From contig NZ_CP047349.1 in assembly GCF_011045835.1 (NCBI RefSeq), forward strand, positions 3,286,001 through 3,350,000: a stretch of 64,000 nucleotides of DNA, read 5' to 3'. Position numbers and translations under genes: made by a program. Positions 18,428 through 27,769 of this stretch are shown here, piece after piece (position 1 is the stretch's first letter; each line of letters starts with the position of its first letter). The notes under the pieces were generated by a model. That model was not told the origin of the DNA. It ran no database searches and worked only from the letters and a program-made list of their open reading frames with translations. Source of the DNA: Proteus terrae subsp. cibarius. GTDB taxonomy: Bacteria; Pseudomonadota; Gammaproteobacteria; Enterobacterales; Enterobacteriaceae.

Positions 18428-20051
18428 CTTCGTCATCCAGTTCGTATTCTTCAGGCTCTGCGAGTACATTTAAAGTAAAACTGTAATCGTCGTTGTCCCA
18501 CTCGCATTTATTCAAGATTGATTGTGGGATTTTCTTAATCGTTAAGTTCGGGAACTCCGCTCCTTCACTCATAAATGCTTTGCAGCAAATCAGGAGCGTT
18601 CGATCTTCACCAACGTCTTCGCTAATACGCTTGAGCTGGTCATACGCTAACGAACCTGTGGTAACATAGATGAAATCAGTCTCGGTGCTGTAACCGTGAT
18701 TCCAGAATTGAGTTTCACTAGGAGCGTAAGTAAAGCCCATGTGTTTACACATGGCAGCTGATAGCATTTCTGCATTGTATTCTTTATTGATAACCCAGTT
18801 ACCCCATTCATCTTTTTGCAGAAGAGATGGAGCAAGACGTAAATAACGGAAACCACCACCACCTTGCCAGTTAACTGCTTTAGATATGCCACCTTGGTCT
18901 TCACCATCAATGACTTTCTTGAGGCGAGGAACGATGTGCGTGTCGCAATGCTCACCCAACTCAACCATGATCCAACGACGCCCCATTTTTTGAGCAACTG
19001 CACCTGTAGTGCCTGAACCCGCAAATGAATCTAGAACCAGATCTCCAGGGTTGGTAGCGATGGTTAATATACGCTGAATTAAACGCTCGGGCTTTGGCGT
19101 ATCGAACACGTCTTTACGCCCAAACAACTGAATGATTTCCTTTTTTGCTTCGTCTGTATGGCCTACGTCCTCATGTGGCCACCAATTATGAGGCGTCATA
19201 CCATCACGAACTTCAGATAGAAACAACTTTACAGCAGGTGTAGTATTCGTACCATTAATGCCCCACCAGATGCGCTTTTCTTCTATGTGTTTTCGGTGAG
19301 TTTCTCGATCATACTTCCAAGCTTTTTTCGTATTCTTAATCACTTCACCGGTATTAGGATTTGTAATGTCATAACACAAATTAGGGCGCTTTTCAGGGGT
19401 TGCTTGGTTCAGGTAATCTACTGACTTCCAAGGTCCCCTCGGATCATTATCTGGATTTTTATATCTAGCAACAGAATCCTCCGTACGAGGAAGCAAGTTG
19501 TTAACAAATTTATCGGATTTTCTATAAACAAGAATTCTGTCACAGATTGAGGCTATGCCTTTAAAATTGTTACTTACACTATATTTTCGCTGCCAAGTAA
19601 TATCAGTAACAAAGTTTGCTCTTCCAAATATCTCATCACACATAACTTTTAAATAGTGAGACTCATTGTCATCAATTGTGATCCACAACGAACCATCTTC
19701 AGACAAAAGCTGATGGAGTAACACCAATCTATCTCTCATCAATGTAAGCCACATTGAGTGCTCTAATCCATCATCATAATGTGAAAAAGCACTCCCTGTA
19801 TTATAGGGGGGGTCAATTACTATACATTTAACTTTACTTGTGTAATCTTGCTCTAATGCTTTGAGAGCCAATAAGTTATCAGATTTAATCAGTAAATTGC
19901 TAAACTCCTGTTCGCTGTCCTGGCCAATGTCTACTGAAACATTGAAATAAGAGTATTCTTTACTTTCCAAGAAAATGCGAGGCTCGAGTCTTGGCAACTT
20001 GTCCTTACCAATCCAGCTGAGTTCCAACTTGTTATTTTTAATGTTATTCAT
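18417..20051 (-). CDS. Type III-like DNA methyltransferase A
   Basis: 544 aa from the ATG at 20051; an upstream extension to 20129 has no good ribosome site. DPPYNTG at 80-86, FAGSGTTG at 343-350. Beta-class order as in type III Mod. N-terminal core and C-terminal ~200 residues are shared with methyltransferase B; residues about 150-320 are unrelated or very diverged. About 46 nt separate it from the upstream 255-aa gene. Most likely an adenine methyltransferase, by analogy only. Confidence 0.88.
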   Translation of the reverse strand: MNNIKNNKLELSWIGKDKLPRLEPRIFLESKEYSYFNVSVDIGQDSEQEFSNLLIKSDNLLALKALEQDYTSKVKCIVIDPPYNTGSAFSHYDDGLEHSMWLTLMRDRLVLLHQLLSEDGSLWITIDDNESHYLKVMCDEIFGRANFVTDITWQRKYSVSNNFKGIASICDRILVYRKSDKFVNNLLPRTEDSVARYKNPDNDPRGPWKSVDYLNQATPEKRPNLCYDITNPNTGEVIKNTKKAWKYDRETHRKHIEEKRIWWGINGTNTTPAVKLFLSEVRDGMTPHNWWPHEDVGHTDEAKKEIIQLFGRKDVFDTPKPERLIQRILTIATNPGDLVLDSFAGSGTTGAVAQKMGRRWIMVELGEHCDTHIVPRLKKVIDGEDQGGISKAVNWQGGGGFRYLRLAPSLLQKDEWGNWVINKEYNAEMLSAAMCKHMGFTYAPSETQFWNHGYSTETDFIYVTTGSLAYDQLKRISEDVGEDRTLLICCKAFMSEGAEFPNLTIKKIPQSILNKCEWDNDDYSFTLNVLAEPEEYELDDEDDQ

Positions 20052-20097
20052 CTCACAAACCTTAATAGTGGATCGTTTAATAACCATCCATTGCAAA

Positions 20098-20865
20098 TTA
20101 TTTATCCAGCATCTCACGAGCAATAGCATTCAAAAAGTCTTGGGTTTGAAGTCCATCTTTTATTAACACAACTCTAAAATTCGTCTTACCCTGCTTCAAA
20201 GTCTCACCCTTTTCATCCCAAGCTTTACTGCTAGACATTATTTCAGTAGTAGCTCCACCTAAAATATATAGATCTACCTCTCCATCTTCAAAAAGCCTTA
20301 AGCCATCGGAACGATCGTAAGTTTTCATTGGTGGCATATTATTTTGATGATCTTTTTGGTAGTCTCGGTAATTCTTCAAGTGAAACATTGGACGTATATA
20401 GAACTCCTTTTCAGACTCTGTTTTGCCTTTAGACTGAGACTGGTATGGTCCCAATATATGCCAATCGTTAATAACCCCAACTAGGCTCTTTTGCACACAT
20501 AAGGAAGAGCGAACCTCCACTATAGACTCTGCACCACCAGTTTTTATTTTAATGTCGTATAAATCATGCTCTTGGAAATCGTCTGTTCGAACTTGGTCAT
20601 AACTTTCTACTGTTATTGGCAAATTATGCTTTTCAAAGAACTTTCTCAATAAGTAGCTACATGAAATATCAGCCAAAGCACCCAGAAAGTTTTGGCTGAA
20701 TCTTTCTTGTTGGCTTCTTGGAGACCCACTTGGATCTCCATGAGCCACTTTAGGGGCTTTTCTGAATGCTCGATGCTTTGCTAGCTCAATTAATTCCGGT
20801 TCATCTAAAACTTCCACTTTGTAGAAGTTCCAACCGTTTATTGCGGGCATAAGAGTGAATTTCAT
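20098..20865 (-). CDS. Unrecognised operon protein, possible PD-(D/E)xK-like domain
   Basis: 255 aa from the ATG at 20865, which is 2 nt after the SNF2 stop, so it is translated in coupled fashion. No signal or membrane segment. The stretch HDLYDIKIKT followed by ESIVEVRSS resembles a nuclease-fold D ... ExR/K core, but lysine is replaced by arginine and I cannot confirm the fold. The position between the SNF2 ATPase and the methyltransferases makes it a core part of the system, perhaps a nuclease or DNA-binding subunit. Confidence 0.7.
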   Translation of the reverse strand: MKFTLMPAINGWNFYKVEVLDEPELIELAKHRAFRKAPKVAHGDPSGSPRSQQERFSQNFLGALADISCSYLLRKFFEKHNLPITVESYDQVRTDDFQEHDLYDIKIKTGGAESIVEVRSSLCVQKSLVGVINDWHILGPYQSQSKGKTESEKEFYIRPMFHLKNYRDYQKDHQNNMPPMKTYDRSDGLRLFEDGEVDLYILGGATTEIMSSSKAWDEKGETLKQGKTNFRVVLIKDGLQTQDFLNAIAREMLDK

Positions 20866-20867
20866 GA

Positions 20868-23687
20868 TCAATTCACGCTCCATGTTGCTTCAAAAATGAG
20901 CTCTAAACGAGTATCCAGTTTCAACCTTGCCTCAATTTCTTCTAGCAAGCGGTCTTCCTCTTGCTCAATTAACTTTTTCTCTTCATGGTAATTGAGCATC
21001 ACTTGATCCCTTTCCCGTTCAAGAGACTTTAATGCTCGCTTTGCCGCCATTTTCTCTTGCAGTGTACCAAGTTGCCGAGATGCTTTTCTTGCCTGCTTTA
21101 TTTCCAGGTCTAACTGCTTAATACGGATATCTAAGGCAATTCTCTTATCTTCCGCCCAGCGTTCTAACTTCTCAACTTCTTCCGCATAATACCGTTCATT
21201 GTCTTGCTCAACTTCACTGATGAACACCTGAAGCTGGAGACTGGTATCACCATCCAGTCCAACATAAGAATCAAGTAGTTGAGGTTTACCTTGAAGCGAA
21301 ATTGGCAATTGCAGGATGCGTTCTACAGTTTCAGGATGAACAATCTCACCAGTATCGGTAATCGCTGCGAGAATTAGTCGCTCACGTTTTTCTTCACTAG
21401 AACCAATACTCACTTTTGTTACGCGCAACATACCCTTTTTGGAAACTAAATTCCTTACATCAGCCCAGTGGGTGTCTTCAGGCGTATATACGAAAGCCAA
21501 ATGGGTGCTTTCAAGTTTATCAACCTTGTAACGCTCTAATAACTCCAGGCCCAAGCCCTCTGATACACGAAACAGATTGTGATCATGTTGCACTGCATGA
21601 TGCCAATCCAAAGAGTAGAACGAGTCTCCCACGGAAAAGCCATGTTCTGTCACGGTAAAAGAGCTATCTGACGCAAACACCATTCTCGCCAGTAACAGTA
21701 ATTTCTTCTGATAATGGGATAACTGAGCCGTCACTCTATTACGGCGAGTATTCAAACGGTCAACAACATCTGCGTCAAAGTTTTCCAACAGAGAACGCCG
21801 CGTCTCATTCACCTTTACTTCGAGCTGTTCTTTTAACTGCTCTTGTAACTGGTTAAATTCGTGCTCAATTTGGTCATCACTTCTACAGCTCTGATAAATG
21901 TCATGGATTCTCCGTTCAATATCCACACCTGACTCGATTGAACCTAGAATCTCATCTGACGCACCAAAAACCCCTTCAAACAACTGAAACTTTTGGCTCA
22001 GTAACTCAAAGACACGCTCGTCGGCCCGATTACCCTTGTTGATAAAGTTAACCACTACAACATCATGCTTTTGGCCATAGCGGTGGATACGCCCAATACG
22101 CTGTTCAACACGTTGTGGGTTCCATGGCAAGTCGTAATTCACGAGTAGCGAACAAAATTGTAAGTTAATACCTTCTGCGCCAGCCTCGGTACAGATCATC
22201 AAAGTAGCTTCATCTTTGAATTTATCGACCAAAGCCGCCTTCATATCCGCAGTTTTGGAGCCTGATATCCTTGTTGAACCGTGGTGTTTTTCTAGCCACT
22301 CTTTGTAAATAGCTTTCGAGGCAGCATCATTGTTGCTTCCATTGAGCAAGACAATCTGCCCACTATATCCATTGCTTGTGAGCAGCTCAGCTAACCAGGT
22401 TTGAGTTCTGACGGATTCAGTGAAAACAACCGCTTTCCTACTTCCGCCTAACTCACTCGTCTTATCAAATGCTCTTGTCAACACACGAAGTAAAGCCTCA
22501 GCTTTGGCGTTACCGCTGATTTTTGCTGCGAGCTCTTTAAATGAACGTAGCAACTCAATTTCAGCACTTAATGCTACTGGATCGATATCTTCGTCTTCTA
22601 TTGCATCTTCATCTTGATAATCATTCAAGCAGTCAAGATCTTGCAAAGCCTCGATGAGAGGTAGCTTTTGCTCTAACCGATTGATCATGGTTTCAAGTGT
22701 ACCAAGTACAGCATAGGAGGATGACGCAAGTATTTTGCGGATAACAAGTGTGACTAAATGCCTTGCACCTGATTTGATAGAGAGAAGATCCTCTCTCTGC
22801 AAGTACTCAGATACTTCTGTATAAAGCTGTTCTTCTTCTGCTGAGGGACGAAAGTCTTCAGTCATTGAATAACGACGAGTGAAACTAATGCCGCCTTCTT
22901 CTTGCACTTGTCGACGTAGCGTACGATTGCAAACTTTGCTCAATCTTGCACGTAATAGGGCTAGCTCAATTTCATCCAAATTTTGTCGGCCATATCGGGC
23001 TTTAAATGAATTCAAATCACCAAAAAAGTGAGGATCTAGAATAGAAACCAACCCATAAAGCTCTAATATACTGTTTTGCAAAGGGGTAGCAGAGAGCATT
23101 ACTTTTTTTCGTCCTTGCAATGCAAGCTCTAATTTTTTCGCGGTTTTTGCACCATCAGTTTTGTAGATATTTCGAAGTTTATGCGCTTCATCTAGGACGA
23201 CAAGATCCCAAGAAACCCGTGCTAACTCAACTTCTTTCCTAGCTGCAAATTCATAGGAGCAGATACATATTGCTGGCTTTCCTGTGCTAACTTCCACTTC
23301 AAAAGGATTAGCGATACCACTTTTTATCGCGGCGTTAAAAGTTGTTGCTTCAAGAATTGCAGACGGTAAGGAAAATTTTTCTTCTAATTCTTGGCTCCAC
23401 TGCTTTCTTAAAGTAGCAGGTACAATCAATAAGAGCTTTCGTTTACGTTCTGCCCATTTCTGAGCTAGAACCAGACTAGCTTCTATCGTTTTACCTAATC
23501 CAACCTCGTCGGCTAAGATAACTCCACTAGACAGCGGTGATGATAAGGCAAACAGTGCAGCCTCAACCTGATGTGGGTTCATATCAACTTTGGAATTAGC
23601 AATAGTTTGAGTCATTGACTCTTCTGCTTTTCCAGAGAGCGTTAGAGTGTGAGCTAACCAAGCTTTTTGGTGCGATGAATAATTCAA
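20868..23687 (-). CDS. SNF2-family ATPase with long C-terminal coiled coil
   Basis: 939 aa. DEVGLGKT Walker A at 60-67, DEAH box (LDEAHKL) near 170, TPLQN motif, and C-terminal helicase lobe with GAEGINLQ and QRIGRIHRYGQ motifs: a Swi2/Snf2-like translocase. The last ~170 residues are a charged coiled coil. SNF2 ATPases of this kind occur in DISARM (DrmD), RapA and several uncharacterised restriction-type defence loci. Here it is first after the WYL regulator (18-nt gap). Confidence 0.88.
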   Translation of the reverse strand: MNYSSHQKAWLAHTLTLSGKAEESMTQTIANSKVDMNPHQVEAALFALSSPLSSGVILADEVGLGKTIEASLVLAQKWAERKRKLLLIVPATLRKQWSQELEEKFSLPSAILEATTFNAAIKSGIANPFEVEVSTGKPAICICSYEFAARKEVELARVSWDLVVLDEAHKLRNIYKTDGAKTAKKLELALQGRKKVMLSATPLQNSILELYGLVSILDPHFFGDLNSFKARYGRQNLDEIELALLRARLSKVCNRTLRRQVQEEGGISFTRRYSMTEDFRPSAEEEQLYTEVSEYLQREDLLSIKSGARHLVTLVIRKILASSSYAVLGTLETMINRLEQKLPLIEALQDLDCLNDYQDEDAIEDEDIDPVALSAEIELLRSFKELAAKISGNAKAEALLRVLTRAFDKTSELGGSRKAVVFTESVRTQTWLAELLTSNGYSGQIVLLNGSNNDAASKAIYKEWLEKHHGSTRISGSKTADMKAALVDKFKDEATLMICTEAGAEGINLQFCSLLVNYDLPWNPQRVEQRIGRIHRYGQKHDVVVVNFINKGNRADERVFELLSQKFQLFEGVFGASDEILGSIESGVDIERRIHDIYQSCRSDDQIEHEFNQLQEQLKEQLEVKVNETRRSLLENFDADVVDRLNTRRNRVTAQLSHYQKKLLLLARMVFASDSSFTVTEHGFSVGDSFYSLDWHHAVQHDHNLFRVSEGLGLELLERYKVDKLESTHLAFVYTPEDTHWADVRNLVSKKGMLRVTKVSIGSSEEKRERLILAAITDTGEIVHPETVERILQLPISLQGKPQLLDSYVGLDGDTSLQLQVFISEVEQDNERYYAEEVEKLERWAEDKRIALDIRIKQLDLEIKQARKASRQLGTLQEKMAAKRALKSLERERDQVMLNYHEEKKLIEQEEDRLLEEIEARLKLDTRLELIFEATWSVN

Positions 23688-23705
23688 TTTAGCACTTCCA
23701 TTTTT

Positions 23706-24638
23706 TTAATTCTGACTAGTTCTATAGCCGGGAAGTAATGCATCATTTTTTACTCCATACAGCGCCTGCCCATTCCTTAACCAAAGTTGATACTCAGGAC
23801 CAATTAATGAGTAATTATTAGAACAATCTACATTCCAAAGACGAAGCAAATACCCAGCGGTTGCGGCTCTAATCTCAACCTTTAGAACGCCACCCGTCAT
23901 ACCATAATCCAGTTCAATCGCTTCGCTGTGCTTAATACGAGGATGCGGCACTAACTCTAGCTCTACAAAGCGATTCCATTGCCGATCTTGGGTTTCGAGC
24001 TCCGTTTCAGACAAATTGGAATCCTCAAGCACGACCGCTGCTTTAATTCGGGTCAGCACAAAGTCACGGAACTCACCATGCTTGCGGTCAAAACCACGAA
24101 CATGCCAACGCAGGCCATTGTCCACCAGCGTATGCGGTACAATTTCACGCGTGGTTTCACCACTCGATAACGACACATAGGTGATACTCAAGGCTTTGCC
24201 TTTGTGTATGGCCTCGGTGACTTTCGCTACTATCGATAAACTCGGCTTGTTAAGGTGATAAGGCGCTTCACAAGCCAGAGGTGGTTTTACCTTTCCAGTG
24301 AAGCCATCGCCGTACCCTTGGCTAATCGTCGCCAGCGTTCTCACAACGTCGTAGTCGAACAAGGGCTCAAAAGCTTCACCGCGCTTATGCAACTTGAGCT
24401 TTTGGTCATATTCAATATTGCCTGGCGCAAGCTCTCGGTACATCGTGAAGTCTTTCGTTGCTTGTGCAGCGGCTATGCTGAAGCGATCGACTAAATCCGC
24501 CCGTACCGCTTCGCCCTTAAACAATAAAGTGAAATCGATGTGGGCAATGCGATCCCTGGTTGCTTGTGGCAACTGCGCTATCTGCGAAAGCCTATCTGAC
24601 TTCGCCACTACCGTTTGTTTCAGACCATCATTTGTCAT
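23706..24638 (-). CDS. WYL-domain transcriptional regulator (BrxR/CapW-like)
   Basis: 310 aa. N-terminal region (about 1-100) looks like a winged helix. The WYL domain follows at about 147-195 (ITYVSLSSGETTREIVPHT and RWHVRGFD), then a C-terminal WCX-like part. Proteins of this shape repress BREX, CBASS and other defence operons and may sense nucleic-acid signals. It is the first gene of the HS5 operon, so autoregulation is likely. Confidence 0.83.
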   Translation of the reverse strand: MTNDGLKQTVVAKSDRLSQIAQLPQATRDRIAHIDFTLLFKGEAVRADLVDRFSIAAAQATKDFTMYRELAPGNIEYDQKLKLHKRGEAFEPLFDYDVVRTLATISQGYGDGFTGKVKPPLACEAPYHLNKPSLSIVAKVTEAIHKGKALSITYVSLSSGETTREIVPHTLVDNGLRWHVRGFDRKHGEFRDFVLTRIKAAVVLEDSNLSETELETQDRQWNRFVELELVPHPRIKHSEAIELDYGMTGGVLKVEIRAATAGYLLRLWNVDCSNNYSLIGPEYQLWLRNGQALYGVKNDALLPGYRTSQN

Positions 24639-24959
24639 GCGTCTTGTTTATCCAATTCAACCAGATTCTTAATACTCTGCTTATAAAGTAAGGACCGTCA
24701 TCGCGTAATCACATTGAATAGTGTCACTCAATGCTGCTCTTAATCCGCAATGACTTAGCAATCTCTACCGGTTGAAGCTGGACAGATGGCCATAAAACAC
24801 TGAATAGGCTTCAACCTAATTAATTTTATTAGGTATCATCCTATCACAAATTATTTTGTAGGGAAGACTAAGCGGCAACTTTTTGATCTGGATTGCAATT
24901 GCCGCTCAGGTATGGGCGTGAAGACCTTGTTTGGTGCCATCGATGATAGTTGCTATCAA
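24639..24959. promoter_or_regulatory. HS5 operon promoter region with inverted repeat
   Basis: No gene. CATTGA (24712-24717) and TCAATG (24728-24733) form an inverted repeat about 75 nt upstream of the WYL start, a candidate operator for it. The remainder is AT-rich with no assigned element. Confidence 0.35.
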
Positions 24960-25259
24960 TCAATGCGCTACCCGAACCAGTGGCACCACGATGTAACTGC
25001 AATGAGATACCCCTTTGTCCGACTCTGTAGACATCAGGGCTCGTTGCTCACTCTCCCGAATGCGCCTGGCGACTTCTGCCTGGGCTGGTAGCAATGGCAG
25101 CATCCCTTCAGCAATCGCGTCCGGTGCAGACTCTTGGCCACAGGACATCAAGTGCTTCCATGGATCTTTAAGAAAGCGCTCGAACGTGATGCCAAATTCA
25201 ATGATGCGGGCAGAGACGAAGATTTCGCCCCAGTATTCAATGTAGGTGTCTTGGTACAT
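24960..25259 (-). CDS. Conserved small ICE protein near HS5, function unknown
   Basis: 99 aa. No domain recognised. By position it may correspond to the conserved gene (s026 in SXT nomenclature) that borders hotspot HS5; this is inference. Central charged stretch (VARRIRESEQRA). GAGGAATCTTTCC precedes the ATG, an acceptable ribosome site. Confidence 0.6.
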   Translation of the reverse strand: MYQDTYIEYWGEIFVSARIIEFGITFERFLKDPWKHLMSCGQESAPDAIAEGMLPLLPAQAEVARRIRESEQRALMSTESDKGVSHCSYIVVPLVRVAH

Positions 25260-25346
25260 GGAAAGATTCCTCTTGTTGGTTAAACCATGAGTTCACTTTC
25301 CATTTTCCAGAGATTCTCAAATATGCAAGGCTTAACTTATAGAGAG

Positions 25347-26252
25347 CTACAAAGCTTTAAATCGATTGCGAGCATCTTTGTAGTCATAGTGGGCATGTTC
25401 TGAGCCACGATGGTACAAATCATCCAGGTAAGTTTGTTCCTGCGGTAACTCGTCTTCGCTGATTTCGCGCCACCAATGCTTGTTGGCACCTTTAACACCG
25501 TCATGCCAGCGGTAACCACGCTCTTTTAAATAGTCCTTTACGTCAAACGGCGCACCAAACGCACGAACTAACACAGTTCGCCTGTCCGCTTCAGACAACA
25601 AGTTTGCAACGGACTCGGGCAACAAATGGAACAACCAGGCCATCGCCAAACAATCGGTTGCAGCTCGGTGTCCTTCATAAAACCAACCTAAGCGAAGCAG
25701 CAGGTACTCAAGCTTTCGACTTTCAAAACCCAGTGCCTTCCAATCTATGCCACTGGCTGAACAGGCCCAAGATAGATGGCCTAATGCAGCAAACCGCTTT
25801 TCAAAGAAAGGACGATCAAACTGCGCATTGTGTGCAACCACCAGCGGATCATCGGATAACCAACTCGCTACCAGTGAATCATCAATGTGCTGGCCTTGCA
25901 CCATATCATCGGTGATACCGGTTAACTCGGTAATCAGCTCGGGGATAGGCTTACCGGGATCTTCATACAAGCTGATCACATCAACAATCGACACAATCCG
26001 CTGAGCAGAGGGGCTGTAAAGCACCTTAACCATACCAAGCTCAATAATGGACTCGTCCTCGGCAGACAGTCCGGTTGTCTCTGTATCGAGCAGCACCATT
26101 GGCTGTTCATCACCAACCATAGGAGAAAGTTCAAGTGGCCAGGACTGCGGCTCACGCGTTAATGGAATACGCTCCAGCAATCTAAAATCTTCTGGTCTTT
26201 CTGGAATATCCGCGAGGCGCTCTAGCGGAAATGGCGCAGGGGCTCTTGTCAT
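25347..26252 (-). CDS. DEDDh-family 3'-5' exonuclease (DnaQ-like)
   Basis: 301 aa. ExoI motif DTETTG at 56-61, ExoII HNAQFDRP near 140, and ExoIII-type HRAATDCLA near 193: the DEDDh catalytic set. The C-terminal ~60 residues (KERGYRWHDG ... KHWWREI) match the small domain often found after such exonucleases on ICEs. Could act in ICE replication or repair. Conserved backbone gene upstream of traI in SXT-type elements. Confidence 0.85.
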   Translation of the reverse strand: MTRAPAPFPLERLADIPERPEDFRLLERIPLTREPQSWPLELSPMVGDEQPMVLLDTETTGLSAEDESIIELGMVKVLYSPSAQRIVSIVDVISLYEDPGKPIPELITELTGITDDMVQGQHIDDSLVASWLSDDPLVVAHNAQFDRPFFEKRFAALGHLSWACSASGIDWKALGFESRKLEYLLLRLGWFYEGHRAATDCLAMAWLFHLLPESVANLLSEADRRTVLVRAFGAPFDVKDYLKERGYRWHDGVKGANKHWWREISEDELPQEQTYLDDLYHRGSEHAHYDYKDARNRFKAL

Positions 26253-26846
26253 TGATGGTTCCTCTTCAATTCTATTGTTCGCTTTGGGTTATTTCACTGT
26301 GCCACAGGTTTCTCTAAATGCACCTTGGATACCTCAGCGTTTTTTTGATCTTTCTACTGGGTGACCCATGTATGAAGGCTTTGGCTAAGCCTTTCAGAAA
26401 GCCTTAGCTAAACCCTTTAGGTAACCCTTACCGATACCCTTTAGGTATGGCTTAGCCAACCCCTTTTCAAACGGTTGAAAAAGGCTTGAACTGAGTTCGA
26501 CTGAGCATTTTAATGATGCTCCTGACTTCGCTTTAAGCCAGTAAATTCAATACGAAGCAGAATTTTACTAACTGTTTTTAAACCCTTTGCAAAGGGTTCA
26601 ACAAGCCTTGTTTGACGGTTACTTGACCCATGCGTTAACCAGTAGCAGTAACAGGATCAGTAACAGAAACAAGAGCAGTAGGCAGAAGCAGTATTGTCCA
26701 AGCCTTGCAGGCTTTGACGAGGGCGAGCAATCCCCACATCAAGCTTTTCAACACAAAAAAGAAATCACCCACGACACAACGTCTTACTCGAACAACTACA
26801 GTTTTACCTACAATTTTACTTGTAGAAATCAGCATAGCATCAGATA
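26253..26846. repeat. Intergenic region with dyad and tandem repeats between exonuclease and rumA
   Basis: No supported gene over ~590 bases. TTGGCTAAGCC (26381-26391) and GGCTTAGCCAA (26449-26459) are perfect inverted repeats, and CCCTTTAGGTA occurs twice (26413 and 26437). They lie in the leader of the minus-strand exonuclease and could be regulatory or replication-related. I cannot assign a function. Confidence 0.45.
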
Positions 26847-26862
26847 CTGTATAAACAAACAG
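26847..26862 (+). promoter_or_regulatory. LexA (SOS) box upstream of rumA
   Basis: CTGT-ATAAACAA-ACAG, a perfect match to CTGT-N8-ACAG, 29 nt before the rumA ATG. This is consistent with SOS induction of the error-prone polymerase genes. Confidence 0.85.
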
Positions 26863-26890
26863 TATTAATTCTATTTTTTCGAGGTTCGTC

Positions 26891-27340
26891 ATGAGTGTCT
26901 CGCTGATAGGCCGTAGCGGCGCACTTGCCTTCATCAAAGCCAAGCGCCTTCGTATTCCATTGTTCATGGAACGTGTTTCTGCTGGTTTTCCCTCACCAGC
27001 GCAGGATTATGTTGAGCAAACGCTCGACCTCAACGAGCTGTGCATCAAGCGACCGGCTGCAACGTTCTTTGTGCGTGTTGAAGGTGATTCAATGATTGAT
27101 GCTGGGATTCACCCAGATGATATTTTGGTGGTTGATCGTTCTGTTCAAGCAGAACACGGTGACATTGTCATCGCTGGCATCCATGGAGAACTCACGGTAA
27201 AGGAGCTTCAACTAAGGCCGTGCGTCAAGCTGATCCCAAGAAACCAGGCGTATGAGCCCATTCATATTCCTGAAGGGGCAGAGTTAGAGATATTTGGTGT
27301 GGTCACCAATGTGGTGCGAAACATGCGCCGTAAGTCGTGA
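26891..27340 (+). CDS. rumA: RumA, UmuD-like SOS mutagenesis protein
   Basis: 149 aa. Self-cleavage site AG at 31-32, catalytic Ser in EGDSM (Ser67) and Lys104 in LTVKEL: the LexA/UmuD serine-lysine protease set. Length is normal for UmuD. It would be cleaved to the active form and pair with RumB in translesion synthesis. The adjacent rumB is interrupted, so only RumA is likely to be functional. Confidence 0.93.
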   Translation: MSVSLIGRSGALAFIKAKRLRIPLFMERVSAGFPSPAQDYVEQTLDLNELCIKRPAATFFVRVEGDSMIDAGIHPDDILVVDRSVQAEHGDIVIAGIHGELTVKELQLRPCVKLIPRNQAYEPIHIPEGAELEIFGVVTNVVRNMRRKS

Positions 27341-27347
27341 CTGTCCC

Positions 27348-27580
27348 ATGCCTGTATTTGCCTTGGTGGACTGCAACAACTTTTACGCCAGTTGTGAGAA
27401 GCTGTTTCGTCCTGATTTAAAAGATACGCCGGTTGTGGTGCTGTCCAACAATGACGGCTGCGTGGTTGCACGCTCGCGTGAAGCTAAGTTACTCGGTATT
27501 AAAATGGGCGTACCCGTCTTTCAGATCAAAGCCGAAATGCAGCGCCATGGCATTTTGGCATTCTCCTCTAACTATGCGCT
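27348..27580 (+). pseudogene. rumB: rumB 5' part (UmuC-like polymerase V subunit), interrupted
   Basis: Starts at the ATG at 27348, 7 nt after the rumA stop. The first 77 codons encode the Y-family polymerase N-terminus (ALVDCNNFYASCEKLF and SNNDGCVVARS with catalytic acids). At 27576-27580 (GCGCT) the frame meets the resistance island and stops at 27617 after foreign sequence. Joined with 41887-42922 it gives exactly 423 codons in frame including stop. Confidence 0.93.
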
Positions 27581-27769
27581 TACAGTTGGGAAATACTTTA
27601 GACATCACATGTTGTAATGTTTCAGGTTGTATAAATTAGACGTCGAGATGAGGGGTGGTTACAATTTTTACTATTGGTTAAGAAATATCTTGAAAAAGTA
27701 GATGTATGAACGCGTAACCCCCTGGGGGAAGGCTTAGCAGTGTGAATAACGGATGATTTAGGTGTTAAT

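Noticed and set aside
13907-24638. DISARM as the name of the HS5 operon
   Set aside because: A SNF2 ATPase and methyltransferase are present, but no DrmA, DrmB or DrmC-like gene is found.
26253-26846. CRISPR array in the repeat-bearing intergenic region
   Set aside because: The repeats are few, unevenly spaced and have no uniform spacers.
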